From an uncultured Ruminobacter sp. (GTDB lineage Bacteria > Pseudomonadota > Gammaproteobacteria > Enterobacterales > Succinivibrionaceae), in assembly GCA_902764345.1 (NCBI GenBank), contig CACWVT010000004.1, forward strand, positions 1 through 64,000: a stretch of 64,000 nt of DNA, given 5' to 3'. The position numbers and the translations under genes are program-made. Positions 16,665 to 25,045 of this stretch are shown here, one piece after another (within the stretch, counting starts at the first letter, position 1; every line of letters starts with the position of its first letter). The notes below the pieces were generated by a model. The model saw only the letters and a program-made list of their open reading frames with translations, was not told the origin of the DNA and did no database searches.

Positions 16665-17297
16665 TCATAGAAAGGGAGAAGGGTCTCCGGCCCCGACTCT
16701 CACTACTTCAACATTGCCGTCCTCAGAAAGGTTTATAACGGTTGTAGGCTGCTCCGCCAGATAACCGCCATCAACGATAACATCCACCAGCTTTCCTATC
16801 TTGTCATCTATTTCATAAGGATCGTTCTCGGCCTTCTCGCTGTCCGGAAGAATCAGGGATACGCTCATGAGAGGTTCCCCCATATATCTTAACAGCTCGG
16901 AAATAATATTGTTTTCCGGAACCCTCAGACCTATGGTCTTGCGCTTTTCATTCATAAGCTTCTTCGGCACCTCCTTTGTTCCCTTGAGGATAAAGGTGTA
17001 AGGGCCGGGAGTGTTGTTTCTTATGAGTCTGAATGCGGTATTGTCAACCTTTGAATACGTGGCGAGTTCACTCAGATCCGCACAGAGCAGGGTAAAATTA
17101 TGGTTTTTGTCCACATTTCTGATTCTGATTATTCTTTCGCGCGCATCCTTGTTTTCCAGCACGCAGCCGAGCGCATATCCGGAATCAGTCGGCAAAACCG
17201 CCACGGCGCCGTCTCTTAAGAGTTCGGCAATGCGCTGTATGTTTCTTTCCTGCGGATTCTTCGGATGAACTACTATAACCTCAGCCATGATGATCAA
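16665..17297 (-). CDS. yciO: YciO-family protein (Sua5/YrdC/YwlC type)
   Basis: A 210-residue protein with the Sua5/YrdC fold. Hallmarks are GAVAVLPTDSGYALGC (about 31-46), KNHNFTLLCADLSELATYS (about 84-102), NNTPGPYTFILKGT and TIGLRVPENNIISELL. Relatives TsaC/Sua5 make threonylcarbamoyl-AMP for the tRNA t6A modification; YciO itself is the paralogue whose activity is weaker and role uncertain. The gene overlaps the upstream rnm gene by 4 bp (ATGA), as in the yciV-yciO pair of enterobacteria, so the two are translated together. Confidence 0.9.
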   Translation of the reverse strand: MIIMAEVIVVHPKNPQERNIQRIAELLRDGAVAVLPTDSGYALGCVLENKDARERIIRIRNVDKNHNFTLLCADLSELATYSKVDNTAFRLIRNNTPGPYTFILKGTKEVPKKLMNEKRKTIGLRVPENNIISELLRYMGEPLMSVSLILPDSEKAENDPYEIDDKIGKLVDVIVDGGYLAEQPTTVINLSEDGNVEVVRVGAGDPSPFL

Positions 17298-18190
17298 ACC
17301 TCCAACCTGAATTTTTCATGATTCCATACGGGATTAACGGCTCCGGCATCAATCCGGCAGCCTCCTATGCTAATATATTTGCATTCTCTGTGAAAATCTG
17401 AGCCGAATGAAGCAAAAAGCGCATATTCACGTGATAATACCTGCAGAAAATCACGATCTGCGGGAGACTGCATGCTGCCTGACACCTCCATTGCTTCTCC
17501 GCCGGCTTCCCTGAAATCCGTTATGAGCATCCTCAACCACTTATTATTTAGATCATAACAGCGGGGATGGGCAAGAACGGCAATGCCTCCCGAAAGACGC
17601 ACAGACCTTACCGCATCATCCATGGTGCACCATTTCGGTTTTACGTAGGCCTTCCGTCCCTCTGCAAGATATGATGCAAAACACTTGCCCGGAGTATCGG
17701 CAGCACCTATGCTGAATAGATAGTCGGTATAGTTTCCCCTTGTAATTGAGGCATTATTTCCCGCCATTCTTCTGGTTTCCTCATAGGCATTGACGAATCC
17801 GCAGGCCTCAAGCTTTTCACCTATGGCCCTCGCCCTCTCGTCCCTTAACCTGCGCTGTTCGGCAAGAAGCTCCTTCAGTGCGGGATGCTTTTCATCGACA
17901 CAGAGCCCCACGACGTGAATCTCACGCCCGCGCCAGAGAGTGGAAACCTCAATACCCGCAACAAAATGTATTCCTGCCGTTGCTGCCGCAGCTGCCGCAC
18001 ATGCATTGCCCGCACAGGTATCGTGATCGGTAAGAGCAAGCAGCACGACACCTGAATCCGCGGCATGACGCACCAGTTCCTCCGGACTCATTTTTCCGTC
18101 CGACGCATTTGAGTGCGTATGCAGATCAACCCTGATACCGGGCATTTCAAATGTCCGCCTCAGTTCCTCATTGATAGTCATCATTACCAT
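17294..18190 (-). CDS. rnm: PHP-domain 5'-3' exoribonuclease Rnm (YciV/TrpH)
   Basis: A 298-residue PHP phosphoesterase. Metal-binding motifs are VDLHTHSNASDG (about 21-32), LTDHDTCAG (about 54-62), HVVGLCVD, IAVLAHPRCY (about 210-219) and SFGSDFHRE near the C-terminus. The E. coli homologue (YciV/RNase AM) matures the 5' ends of rRNAs and degrades short oligonucleotides and pAp. It is translationally coupled to yciO. Several Met codons cluster at the start (MVMM), so the exact start is uncertain by a few residues. Confidence 0.9.
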   Translation of the reverse strand: MVMMTINEELRRTFEMPGIRVDLHTHSNASDGKMSPEELVRHAADSGVVLLALTDHDTCAGNACAAAAAATAGIHFVAGIEVSTLWRGREIHVVGLCVDEKHPALKELLAEQRRLRDERARAIGEKLEACGFVNAYEETRRMAGNNASITRGNYTDYLFSIGAADTPGKCFASYLAEGRKAYVKPKWCTMDDAVRSVRLSGGIAVLAHPRCYDLNNKWLRMLITDFREAGGEAMEVSGSMQSPADRDFLQVLSREYALFASFGSDFHRECKYISIGGCRIDAGAVNPVWNHEKFRLEV

Positions 18191-18339
18191 TATTTTCCAT
18201 CGTTACGGAAACATCCGCAACCGGCTCATAAATCAGAAAAACCGGCGGGATGTACCTCTGATACCAGAACGTCTGATACCAAGAATCCGGCCGGAATTTT
18301 GAAATGCACGTGCGGATTCACCGCTGGTGCATCCAGACA

Positions 18340-20121
18340 CTAAAACTTTCTGCGTCCAGACAGAGTAAAACAGGAGGCAGCAATAAGCATCAGAAGACCT
18401 CCTATACCGAGACTGCCGCCGCGCTTTGTTGAATAATTCTTTACGACTGCTCGATTATAGGTAACCTTTCTGCTCTCGTTCACGATCTGTTCTCCGGTAT
18501 CCCCGTCAACAATGAATGCATCTTCGGACGGCTTCAGGAGCACGGACTTAACCGTAGCATTAATACTGTTATCCCAATCGCTCTTGGTGTCATATTGGAA
18601 TGCGGTTGCATAGATTACATTGGAATTATTTATGTCCACCGCCCATTGGATGTGATAGTACTTACCGTCTTCTGCCTTACAGTCTGTATTGCCGGCCTCA
18701 TCCTTATGGCAGATAAAGTCATTGATGTAATGATACTTACCGGCATTGATATCGTAGAACAGCGCCTCGGTATCCCTGTAGCTGCCGCCGACAACCGCAC
18801 GAGTATCGTTACGCCTGTCAGTCCATCCGACAATAAAATTGTTGTCGTTGATGGCAGCACCTTCGGAATTCACACCGCCGAAAGGATCATTGTAAAGAGG
18901 GTAACTTACCGTATCAAAGCTACCGTCATCATTCAGTCTGGTATAGGCAAGATTCATGGCGTAGTTACTGTTCTTTGCCTTTGCAAGCTTTCTGTTGGCC
19001 AGAATATAGCCGTTGTCATTGGCCCCGACAGTCCATGTGTATTCATTCCAGTTGTCCTGGTTGCCCGGACGCGCCATTCCCGGATATTCACTGACGGTTT
19101 CATAATTCACAGTATCGCCGTCAAGCCCCAGTTTCCAGTAAACGGCGGTATTTGAAGGATTTACCGCTCCGCCCCAGTCATTGGTAACTGAATAACCGAG
19201 TGCATACAAATCATCACCTTTTTTGATGAATGACGTTACTGCTGCGGAAACCATTGCCGTAGGGTTGGTGGTATAGTCTATGTAGCTTTGGGTCTGCTGT
19301 CCGGTAATCTCAGCCCCATCCGGATCCCTGTCCGGATCTATGACCCAAATGGTCGCCTGCATCTTATGCCCAGGACAGAAATGATAACTGCCGTCTGAGT
19401 CATCATTGCCGGCATAACAGTTATAGAAGAACTGCTCCTTCGCACTCGGGAAGTTGCTGTAGCCGCCAACAAGGATTCGGCCGTCATCAAGCTTCACGAA
19501 CCCAAGGGCTGATGCGTAGCTGCCGAGAATGTAACCGTCTTCCCTGTCGATAACGGGACTCTTCAGTATAAAGGTTTTATTGTTGAATTTGGCTATGCCG
19601 TATGAGGTCGGATTGGCATAGGAGGAAAGTGATGAATCATAGTCATAACGGTAGCCGACTCCTTCCGATGCATCATTACCCAGACTGGTATAGATAACGT
19701 CGGTGTCATCAGCGATGGTCTGGTTAAGGAAAGACTTCAGATTCGGAGTTCCGTTATAAAGACTGTATCTCCACGCTTTTGCCATGTTGGCACCGTCCCA
19801 GAGGGCATCACAGTAACTGGAGCTTATTCTGTTTCCGCGACAGCTGAAGTGACGATACATCTTCTGCCCCAGATCCACCTGATGCGGAGGAAGGTTGAAA
19901 AACGAGAAAAAATCAAACTGTTCATAAAGTCCGACCACGTCAGGTGATTCCCCCTCGCCCATTGACACGGCAAACGGGCCGTAACCAAATGAGGTGGCCG
20001 GGATGTCCAGGGCTTTGATTGAATACATCGGCGTAGCAGATTCATTCTGAGCATCCGCAGCAGCATAACCTGCTGCAAGACATCCCGCTATCACAAAAAA
20101 CAGTCTTTTAATTTTCATCAT
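18340..20121 (-). CDS. DUF3466-family surface protein with GlyGly-CTERM-like tail
   Basis: A 593-residue exported protein: signal peptide at residues 1-23 (LFFVIAGCLAAGYAAADA), then a repetitive domain that matches the DUF3466 family of marine and gut gammaproteobacteria (repeated motifs such as YALGYSVTNDWGG, ILANRKL, NNFIVGWTDRR, FYDINAGKYHYIND). The C-terminus has GGSLGIGGLLMLIAASCFTL followed by GRRKF: glycine pair, hydrophobic helix and basic end, the layout of GlyGly-CTERM substrates of rhombosortase. The protein is Tyr/Asn/Asp-rich with few Cys. Function unknown; probably processed and released or anchored at the cell surface. Confidence 0.8.
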   Translation of the reverse strand: MMKIKRLFFVIAGCLAAGYAAADAQNESATPMYSIKALDIPATSFGYGPFAVSMGEGESPDVVGLYEQFDFFSFFNLPPHQVDLGQKMYRHFSCRGNRISSSYCDALWDGANMAKAWRYSLYNGTPNLKSFLNQTIADDTDVIYTSLGNDASEGVGYRYDYDSSLSSYANPTSYGIAKFNNKTFILKSPVIDREDGYILGSYASALGFVKLDDGRILVGGYSNFPSAKEQFFYNCYAGNDDSDGSYHFCPGHKMQATIWVIDPDRDPDGAEITGQQTQSYIDYTTNPTAMVSAAVTSFIKKGDDLYALGYSVTNDWGGAVNPSNTAVYWKLGLDGDTVNYETVSEYPGMARPGNQDNWNEYTWTVGANDNGYILANRKLAKAKNSNYAMNLAYTRLNDDGSFDTVSYPLYNDPFGGVNSEGAAINDNNFIVGWTDRRNDTRAVVGGSYRDTEALFYDINAGKYHYINDFICHKDEAGNTDCKAEDGKYYHIQWAVDINNSNVIYATAFQYDTKSDWDNSINATVKSVLLKPSEDAFIVDGDTGEQIVNESRKVTYNRAVVKNYSTKRGGSLGIGGLLMLIAASCFTLSGRRKF

Positions 20122-20180
20122 AATCCTTTATCCATCCAATGCTCTTTTCCTCGGATTCCGCCAGCAGCGGGATCCTGTCG

Positions 20181-22109
20181 TCATGCATTATTAATTTTTT
20201 CCAATTCTTCCCAGCGCTGATACAGATGTTCAAGTTTTTCAGTCAGGGAATTGTACTCCTGCTGAATTTCCTTTCTGTAATCCTCAGAACTTGTTCCGTA
20301 GTCCGCTCCCACAAAAATACCTTCTATTTCCTGAATTCTGGCATCGGTATTTTCAATCTCCTGCGGAAGCTGCTCAAGCTCTCGTGCTTCCTTAAAGCTT
20401 AATTTTCTCTTACGCTCTCTCGGAGGCTGTGCCGGTTCCTGCTTCTTTACCGGTTCAGCTCCTCCGGTTTTCCGTTCTCCGGCATTGGACAGTTCCATGC
20501 GGGCTAAAGTTTCCTTAAGGTCGGTGTAGCCGCCCACATTTTCAAAAATTTTTCCGGAACCGTCAAAATACCAGGTATCGGTGGCAACGTTATCGATGAA
20601 ATAACGGTCATGGCTCACCACAATAAGGGTGGCCTGATAGTTCGCCAGAAGCTCCTCAAGGAGATCCAGCGTGTCAATGTCCAGATCGTTGGTAGGCTCG
20701 TCCAGAATCAGAATATTGCACGGATGCAGGAAAATTCTGGCAAGAAGCAGACGGTTCTTTTCCCCGCCGGACAGCGCCTTGACCGGCGTTCTGGACCTCT
20801 GAGGTGAAAACAGAAAATCCTGCAGATACCCGAGAACGTGCTGCTTTCTGCCGGCCACGTCCACCTCTGACTTGCCGTGGGCAAGATTGTCCATTACGGT
20901 CTTTTCAGGATCGAGCTGTTCACGGTACTGGTCAAAATAGGCAATCTTCAGGTTTGATCCTAGTTTCAGTCTGCCTGACGTTGGCTGCAGTTGTCCCAGA
21001 ATCATCTTGATGAGTGTGGTCTTGCCCACACCGTTGGCCCCGACCACACCAATCTTGTCGCCTCTCAGAACAATGGTACTGAAATCCCTGATAATATCCT
21101 TTTCGCCGTTGTTGAAGCAGAGATTCTCGGCTTCAAGAACAATCTTTCCGGACATTTCCTTGTCGTCGATGCGCATTCTGACATTACCAAGTCTTGCCCT
21201 GCGTTCCTTGTGCTCACGACGCATTTCCTTGAGTCTGCGGACACGGCTGTCAGAACGGGTAAGACGAGCCTTTATGCCCTTTCTTATCCAGGCCTCTTCA
21301 ATTGAAAGCCTGCGATCGAAATCGGCATTGGCAATTTCCTCAAGTCTCAGAGCCTCCTGCTTGGCCTGAACGTAGGCATCGTAATTGCCTTCAAATACGG
21401 AAATCCGACCCCTGTCCACGTCGGCTATGCGTGAAGCCACTTCATTTATGAAACTTCGGTCGTGGGAAATGAACACCACTGCTCCGCGGAATGAGGCGAT
21501 AAAATCCTGCAGCCAGATTATTGACTTGATGTCTATGTGGTTGGTAGGTTCGTCCAGAAGGAGCAGATCCGGTGAGCTTACAAGTGCTCTTGCAAGAGCC
21601 ACCTTGCGCAACCAGCCTCCGCTCAGTGATGACATCATCGTTTCCGGAGCCAGACCTACAAGATTCAGCAGACGGTAGATTTCGGTGTCATAATGCCAGC
21701 CTTCATCCCTGTCAAGGGCACAGCTTATTTCAGCAAGCTCGGCACTGGTATCGGAACCGTCTGCGGCATTGATGAGAATGTAGTATCTCGAAAGAAGACT
21801 TCCGATCCCCGGAATGCCCTCAGCCACGTAGCAGTATACTGGAAGATCAAGATGTGCCGGAGGATCCTGCTCAAGTCTGGCGATTCTTACCCCCTGCTGT
21901 ACGATGCAGCGTCCGTCGTCAGGCTTTATCAGGCCTTCAATAATTTTAAGAAGAGTGGATTTTCCGGCACCGTTTCTGCCCACAATGGCAATGCGATCCT
22001 TTTCCTCTATGGCAAGACTTGCGTGATCAAAGAGAGGTGCATCGCTGTATGAAAGGTAAATATTGTCTAAAGTTACGAGAGCCATCTGCCTATTCCTTAT
22101 CTCCCTCAC
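20181..22109 (-). CDS. uup: ABC-F ATPase Uup
   Basis: A 642-residue soluble twin-ATPase of the ABC-F type. Domain 1 has Walker A VGRNGAGKST (about 43-52), signature SLSGGWLRKVALARA and Walker B LLLLDEPTNHID; domain 2 has GANGVGKTT, KALSGGEKNRLLLAR and LILDEPTNDLDID. The interdomain linker is charged, and the C-terminal 80 residues form the coiled coil seen in Uup (about 565-642). Uup affects transposon excision and ribosome assembly. The gene overlaps the end of rlmKL by 20 bp; in E. coli rlmKL and uup are likewise adjacent. ATG at 22109 gives MREIRNRQMALVTL; the family start is probably the internal MALVTLDN (22085). Confidence 0.93.
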   Translation of the reverse strand: MREIRNRQMALVTLDNIYLSYSDAPLFDHASLAIEEKDRIAIVGRNGAGKSTLLKIIEGLIKPDDGRCIVQQGVRIARLEQDPPAHLDLPVYCYVAEGIPGIGSLLSRYYILINAADGSDTSAELAEISCALDRDEGWHYDTEIYRLLNLVGLAPETMMSSLSGGWLRKVALARALVSSPDLLLLDEPTNHIDIKSIIWLQDFIASFRGAVVFISHDRSFINEVASRIADVDRGRISVFEGNYDAYVQAKQEALRLEEIANADFDRRLSIEEAWIRKGIKARLTRSDSRVRRLKEMRREHKERRARLGNVRMRIDDKEMSGKIVLEAENLCFNNGEKDIIRDFSTIVLRGDKIGVVGANGVGKTTLIKMILGQLQPTSGRLKLGSNLKIAYFDQYREQLDPEKTVMDNLAHGKSEVDVAGRKQHVLGYLQDFLFSPQRSRTPVKALSGGEKNRLLLARIFLHPCNILILDEPTNDLDIDTLDLLEELLANYQATLIVVSHDRYFIDNVATDTWYFDGSGKIFENVGGYTDLKETLARMELSNAGERKTGGAEPVKKQEPAQPPRERKRKLSFKEARELEQLPQEIENTDARIQEIEGIFVGADYGTSSEDYRKEIQQEYNSLTEKLEHLYQRWEELEKINNA

Positions 22110-24639
22110 CGCCGACCGTACTCTTTATGCGTCTCTTAAGACGTGGACCGCGCCCCGGCTGTTCCTCATCTCCGGTCAGAACCGGAGCCTCAGGCATGCG
22201 CCGTTCCCTTACGTACTCACCGCTTCTGCGGGATGAGCCGTGTCCGCGATATCCTTCGCCGTCACTTCTCCTGCCACGCACTGAAAATTCTGAACGCTCA
22301 CCGGTTCTTCCTTCACCGGCCGTCTGACCTGAAGTCCTGCCGCGTCGAGCGTCTTTGCGGGTTCTTCCTCCATTATCAGCCCCTGAAGAATCACCCTTCA
22401 GATAGTCAACTCTGGTACGCATGTTGGCTGCAGAACCAAAATCTACGGCGGCAAGCTCCGCAGGAATTTCCACATCCCTCACCTTGGTGAGAATGAAGCA
22501 GCAGTGAATGCGCTTGTTTCGCTTAAAATCCTCCTGTACGGTCTTTTCGCTCACGTCAGTTACGTCAAAGCCCATGGATACCACTGCTTCCTCATCAAGT
22601 CTGAAGCTGCGGTTATTGTTTGAGAATATCAGCGTACCGCCTACATTGAGCTTTCCGGACAGCTTGGCGATGAGTGCGGCATGGTCTCTCTGCACGTCAA
22701 AGGTGGCTTCCATTCTCTTGGAATTTGAGAAAGTCGGAGGATCACAGAAAATGAGATCATATTTTCTGCCGGGAAGGTCAAGCCATCTCAGACAGTCAGC
22801 CTGCACGAACTGATGATTTTTACCTGAAAAGCCGTTGGCCATCATGTTATCCTTCGCCCAGGCAAGATAAGTCCTGCTCATGTCCACGGTTGTGGTTTCA
22901 CTGGCTCCGCCAATGGCCGCCGCAACGGTGGCACTGCCGGTGTAGGCAAAAAGATTCAGGAAGCTCTTTCCGGCACTTCTGCGGGTAATCATGCGTCTTA
23001 CCTCGCGGTGATCAAGGAATAGTCCGGTATCCAGATAATCCCAGAGATTCACGATGAGGGAAGCGTCATATTCCTTTACCAGCATGGTATGTTTTGTTTC
23101 ATTAAGCTTCTCGTACTGGGAATCGCCCTTCTTGCGTTCTCTCACCTTGACGATAACGTGATCCCCCCTAACTCCGGTAACGGCAACAACTACCTGAATT
23201 ATGTCCAGCATTCGCCTGTGAGCCACACGGGCATCAACGGAGCCGGGAGCGGCATATTCCTGAATTACGATATAGCTGCCGTAACGGTCAATTGCGGCAT
23301 TATAGTTCGGAAGATCCGCATCATAGATACGGTAGGCTTCAATGCCTTCCCTTGCCGCCCATTTCTCCAGCTTCTTAAGGTTCTTCTTAAGACGGTTGGC
23401 AAATTCCTCGGCAACCTTCAGGGTTGCGGAGCTGATAGTGTATTCACCGTCACCTGAGGAACTCTCATCACCGGTGCGGACAGCCCCGGTCTCACTGATG
23501 GTATAGGTTCTGAGCTGGCATTCCAGGGCTCCGTTATAAAGTCTGTACACCCTGTCGGCACGCAGACGGAGACAGCTTAAAAGATCCTCGGAGGAGGAAA
23601 TGATACCGGCCTTCCAGCCGCCGAACTCCCTCTTGAGACAGGCACCTATGGCCGTATACAGTTCCAGAAGTTCCGGAACGTTACCGAGACGTTCACCGTA
23701 CGGCGGATTGGTAATTACCATTCCCGGATTACCGCTTGTTACAGGATTCTTAAGGTCATGAAGATCGCATACGCTGAACTTAATCAGATCTGAAAGCCCT
23801 GCCCTTTCCGCATTCTGAACTGCTTTTTCAATAACAGTCTCATCACGGTCAAAGCCGTGAAAAACAACCTTTGCATCCTTAAGACGGCGTTTGCCCTCCT
23901 CGGCAGTAGCAGAGGCCTCTCTCTTCATGGCGTTGAATGCCGCCGCATCGAATCCCTTAAGCTTTTCAAAGCCGTATGCCGTTCTGAAAAGCCCCGGAGC
24001 CATGTTGCAGGCCTTCATGGCGGCTTCAATCAGAATGGTACCGGAACCGCACATCGGATCAATTACAGAACCTCCGGTATAACCGCTTCTGGCGACAATG
24101 GCCGCAGCCAGGTTTTCCTTGAGCGGAGCGGCACCTGCCACATTGCGGTATTCACGGCGGTGCAGTGACTTTCCGGAAAGATCGAGAGACACCGTTACGT
24201 TGTTGCGTCTGTCCAGATGCGCATTAATGCGTACATCGGGATTCTCTCTGTCCACGTCCGGTCTTGCATCGGTAAGCTTTACGAAACGGTCGCAGAGTGC
24301 GTCCTTTATTCTCAGTGCACCGTAAAGCGTGTTGTTTATGAAAGCGTTCTGGCCGTTGAAATCAACGGATATTGTGGCATCATTTGAAAAATAGTCTTCA
24401 TAATGCAGACTGTATGCACCGTTGTAGAACTCAATGTCGCTGTCGGCATGGAAGGTGCCGAGTGTCAGCAGAACCCTGGTGGCAAAACGGGTCCACAGAC
24501 ACACCTTCACGGCAAGCTGCAGATCCCCGGAAAAAGCCACACCGGCCACCGTTTCCTTCACGGATTCGGCTCCAAGTTCAATCAATTCGTTATTTAAAAG
24601 GCTTTCCAGCCCCTTTGGACATGTTGCAAAAAACTTAAG
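22090..24639 (-). CDS. rlmL: Fused 23S rRNA methyltransferase RlmKL
   Basis: Fused enzyme: the N-terminal half makes m2G2445 and the C-terminal half m7G2069 of 23S rRNA. After a THUMP region (about residues 45-160) the first methyltransferase has DPMCGSGTILIEAA and ITNPPYGERLG; the second has FLNLFAYTGSATVAAA and FCDPPTFSNSKRM. I place the start at ATG 24639 (MLKFFATCPKGLESLLNNEL), which matches the family N-terminus; the longer reading from 24675 adds 12 residues. The last 95-120 residues are an Arg/Gly/Glu/Ser-rich disordered tail absent from the E. coli protein. uup follows with overlap. Confidence 0.93.
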   Translation of the reverse strand, partial: LKFFATCPKGLESLLNNELIELGAESVKETVAGVAFSGDLQLAVKVCLWTRFATRVLLTLGTFHADSDIEFYNGAYSLHYEDYFSNDATISVDFNGQNAFINNTLYGALRIKDALCDRFVKLTDARPDVDRENPDVRINAHLDRRNNVTVSLDLSGKSLHRREYRNVAGAAPLKENLAAAIVARSGYTGGSVIDPMCGSGTILIEAAMKACNMAPGLFRTAYGFEKLKGFDAAAFNAMKREASATAEEGKRRLKDAKVVFHGFDRDETVIEKAVQNAERAGLSDLIKFSVCDLHDLKNPVTSGNPGMVITNPPYGERLGNVPELLELYTAIGACLKREFGGWKAGIISSSEDLLSCLRLRADRVYRLYNGALECQLRTYTISETGAVRTGDESSSGDGEYTISSATLKVAEEFANRLKKNLKKLEKWAAREGIEAYRIYDADLPNYNAAIDRYGSYIVIQEYAAPGSVDARVAHRRMLDIIQVVVAVTGVRGDHVIVKVRERKKGDSQYEKLNETKHTMLVKEYDASLIVNLWDYLDTGLFLDHREVRRMITRRSAGKSFLNLFAYTGSATVAAAIGGASETTTVDMSRTYLAWAKDNMMANGFSGKNHQFVQADCLRWLDLPGRKYDLIFCDPPTFSNSKRMEATFDVQRDHAALIAKLSGKLNVGGTLIFSNNNRSFRLDEEAVVSMGFDVTDVSEKTVQEDFKRNKRIHCCFILTKVRDVEIPAELAAVDFGSAANMRTRVDYLKGDSSGADNGGRTRKDARRGRTSGQTAGEGRTGERSEFSVRGRRSDGEGYRGHGSSRRSGEYVRERRMPEAPVLTGDEEQPGRGPRLKRRIKSTVGGEGDKE

Positions 24640-24676
24640 CATTGAGGGTTCTTCTATAACTCGGCAAAACAACAAT

Positions 24677-24712
24677 AAAAAAAATCAGATCCGGGGATAA
24701 AGTCCCCGGATC
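24677..24712 (-). terminator. Terminator-like hairpin in the rlmKL leader
   Basis: A perfect 10-bp stem, GATCCGGGGA (24688-24697) / TCCCCGGATC (24703-24712), loop of 5. On the minus strand it is followed, after TGA, by eight T. It lies 38 bp before the rlmKL start, between divergent rlmKL and leuS, where no gene would need a terminator, so it may attenuate rlmKL-uup transcription. A putative minus-strand -10 (TACAAT, about 24740-24745) lies upstream. Confidence 0.65.
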
Positions 24713-24843
24713 GAGAGTGATACATTCACGGATTACGCTATTGTATCAAAAAATCAGATCCGTATCTAAAAAATAAGACATACGCGAACGGTTGAAAACA
24801 CGACGGCCGTTTCTGTCGCCGAGTCCTACGGTGTCTTTATATA

Positions 24844-24873
24844 TTGTATTTTTCGGGATAAATAAAATATAAT
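24844..24873 (+). promoter_or_regulatory. Sigma-70 promoter of leuS
   Basis: TTGTAT (24844-24849), an 18-bp spacer and TATAAT (24868-24873). Transcription from about 24880 gives a leader of about 165 nt before the leuS ATG at 25046. Confidence 0.65.
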
Positions 24874-25045
24874 ACGTACCCGTACCATGGGGCATACGGT
24901 AATTTATGTCTGGAAGCTTACGTGTAAGACACCGCTTTGCATGCCGGTGCCACAGCCGTCAGACAGGATTCCCCGAGATGGAAAAGGGGCAGATGTCCCC
25001 GATGAATTACTTACTAATTTACTTAATAAGAGCTCTGATTTAATC

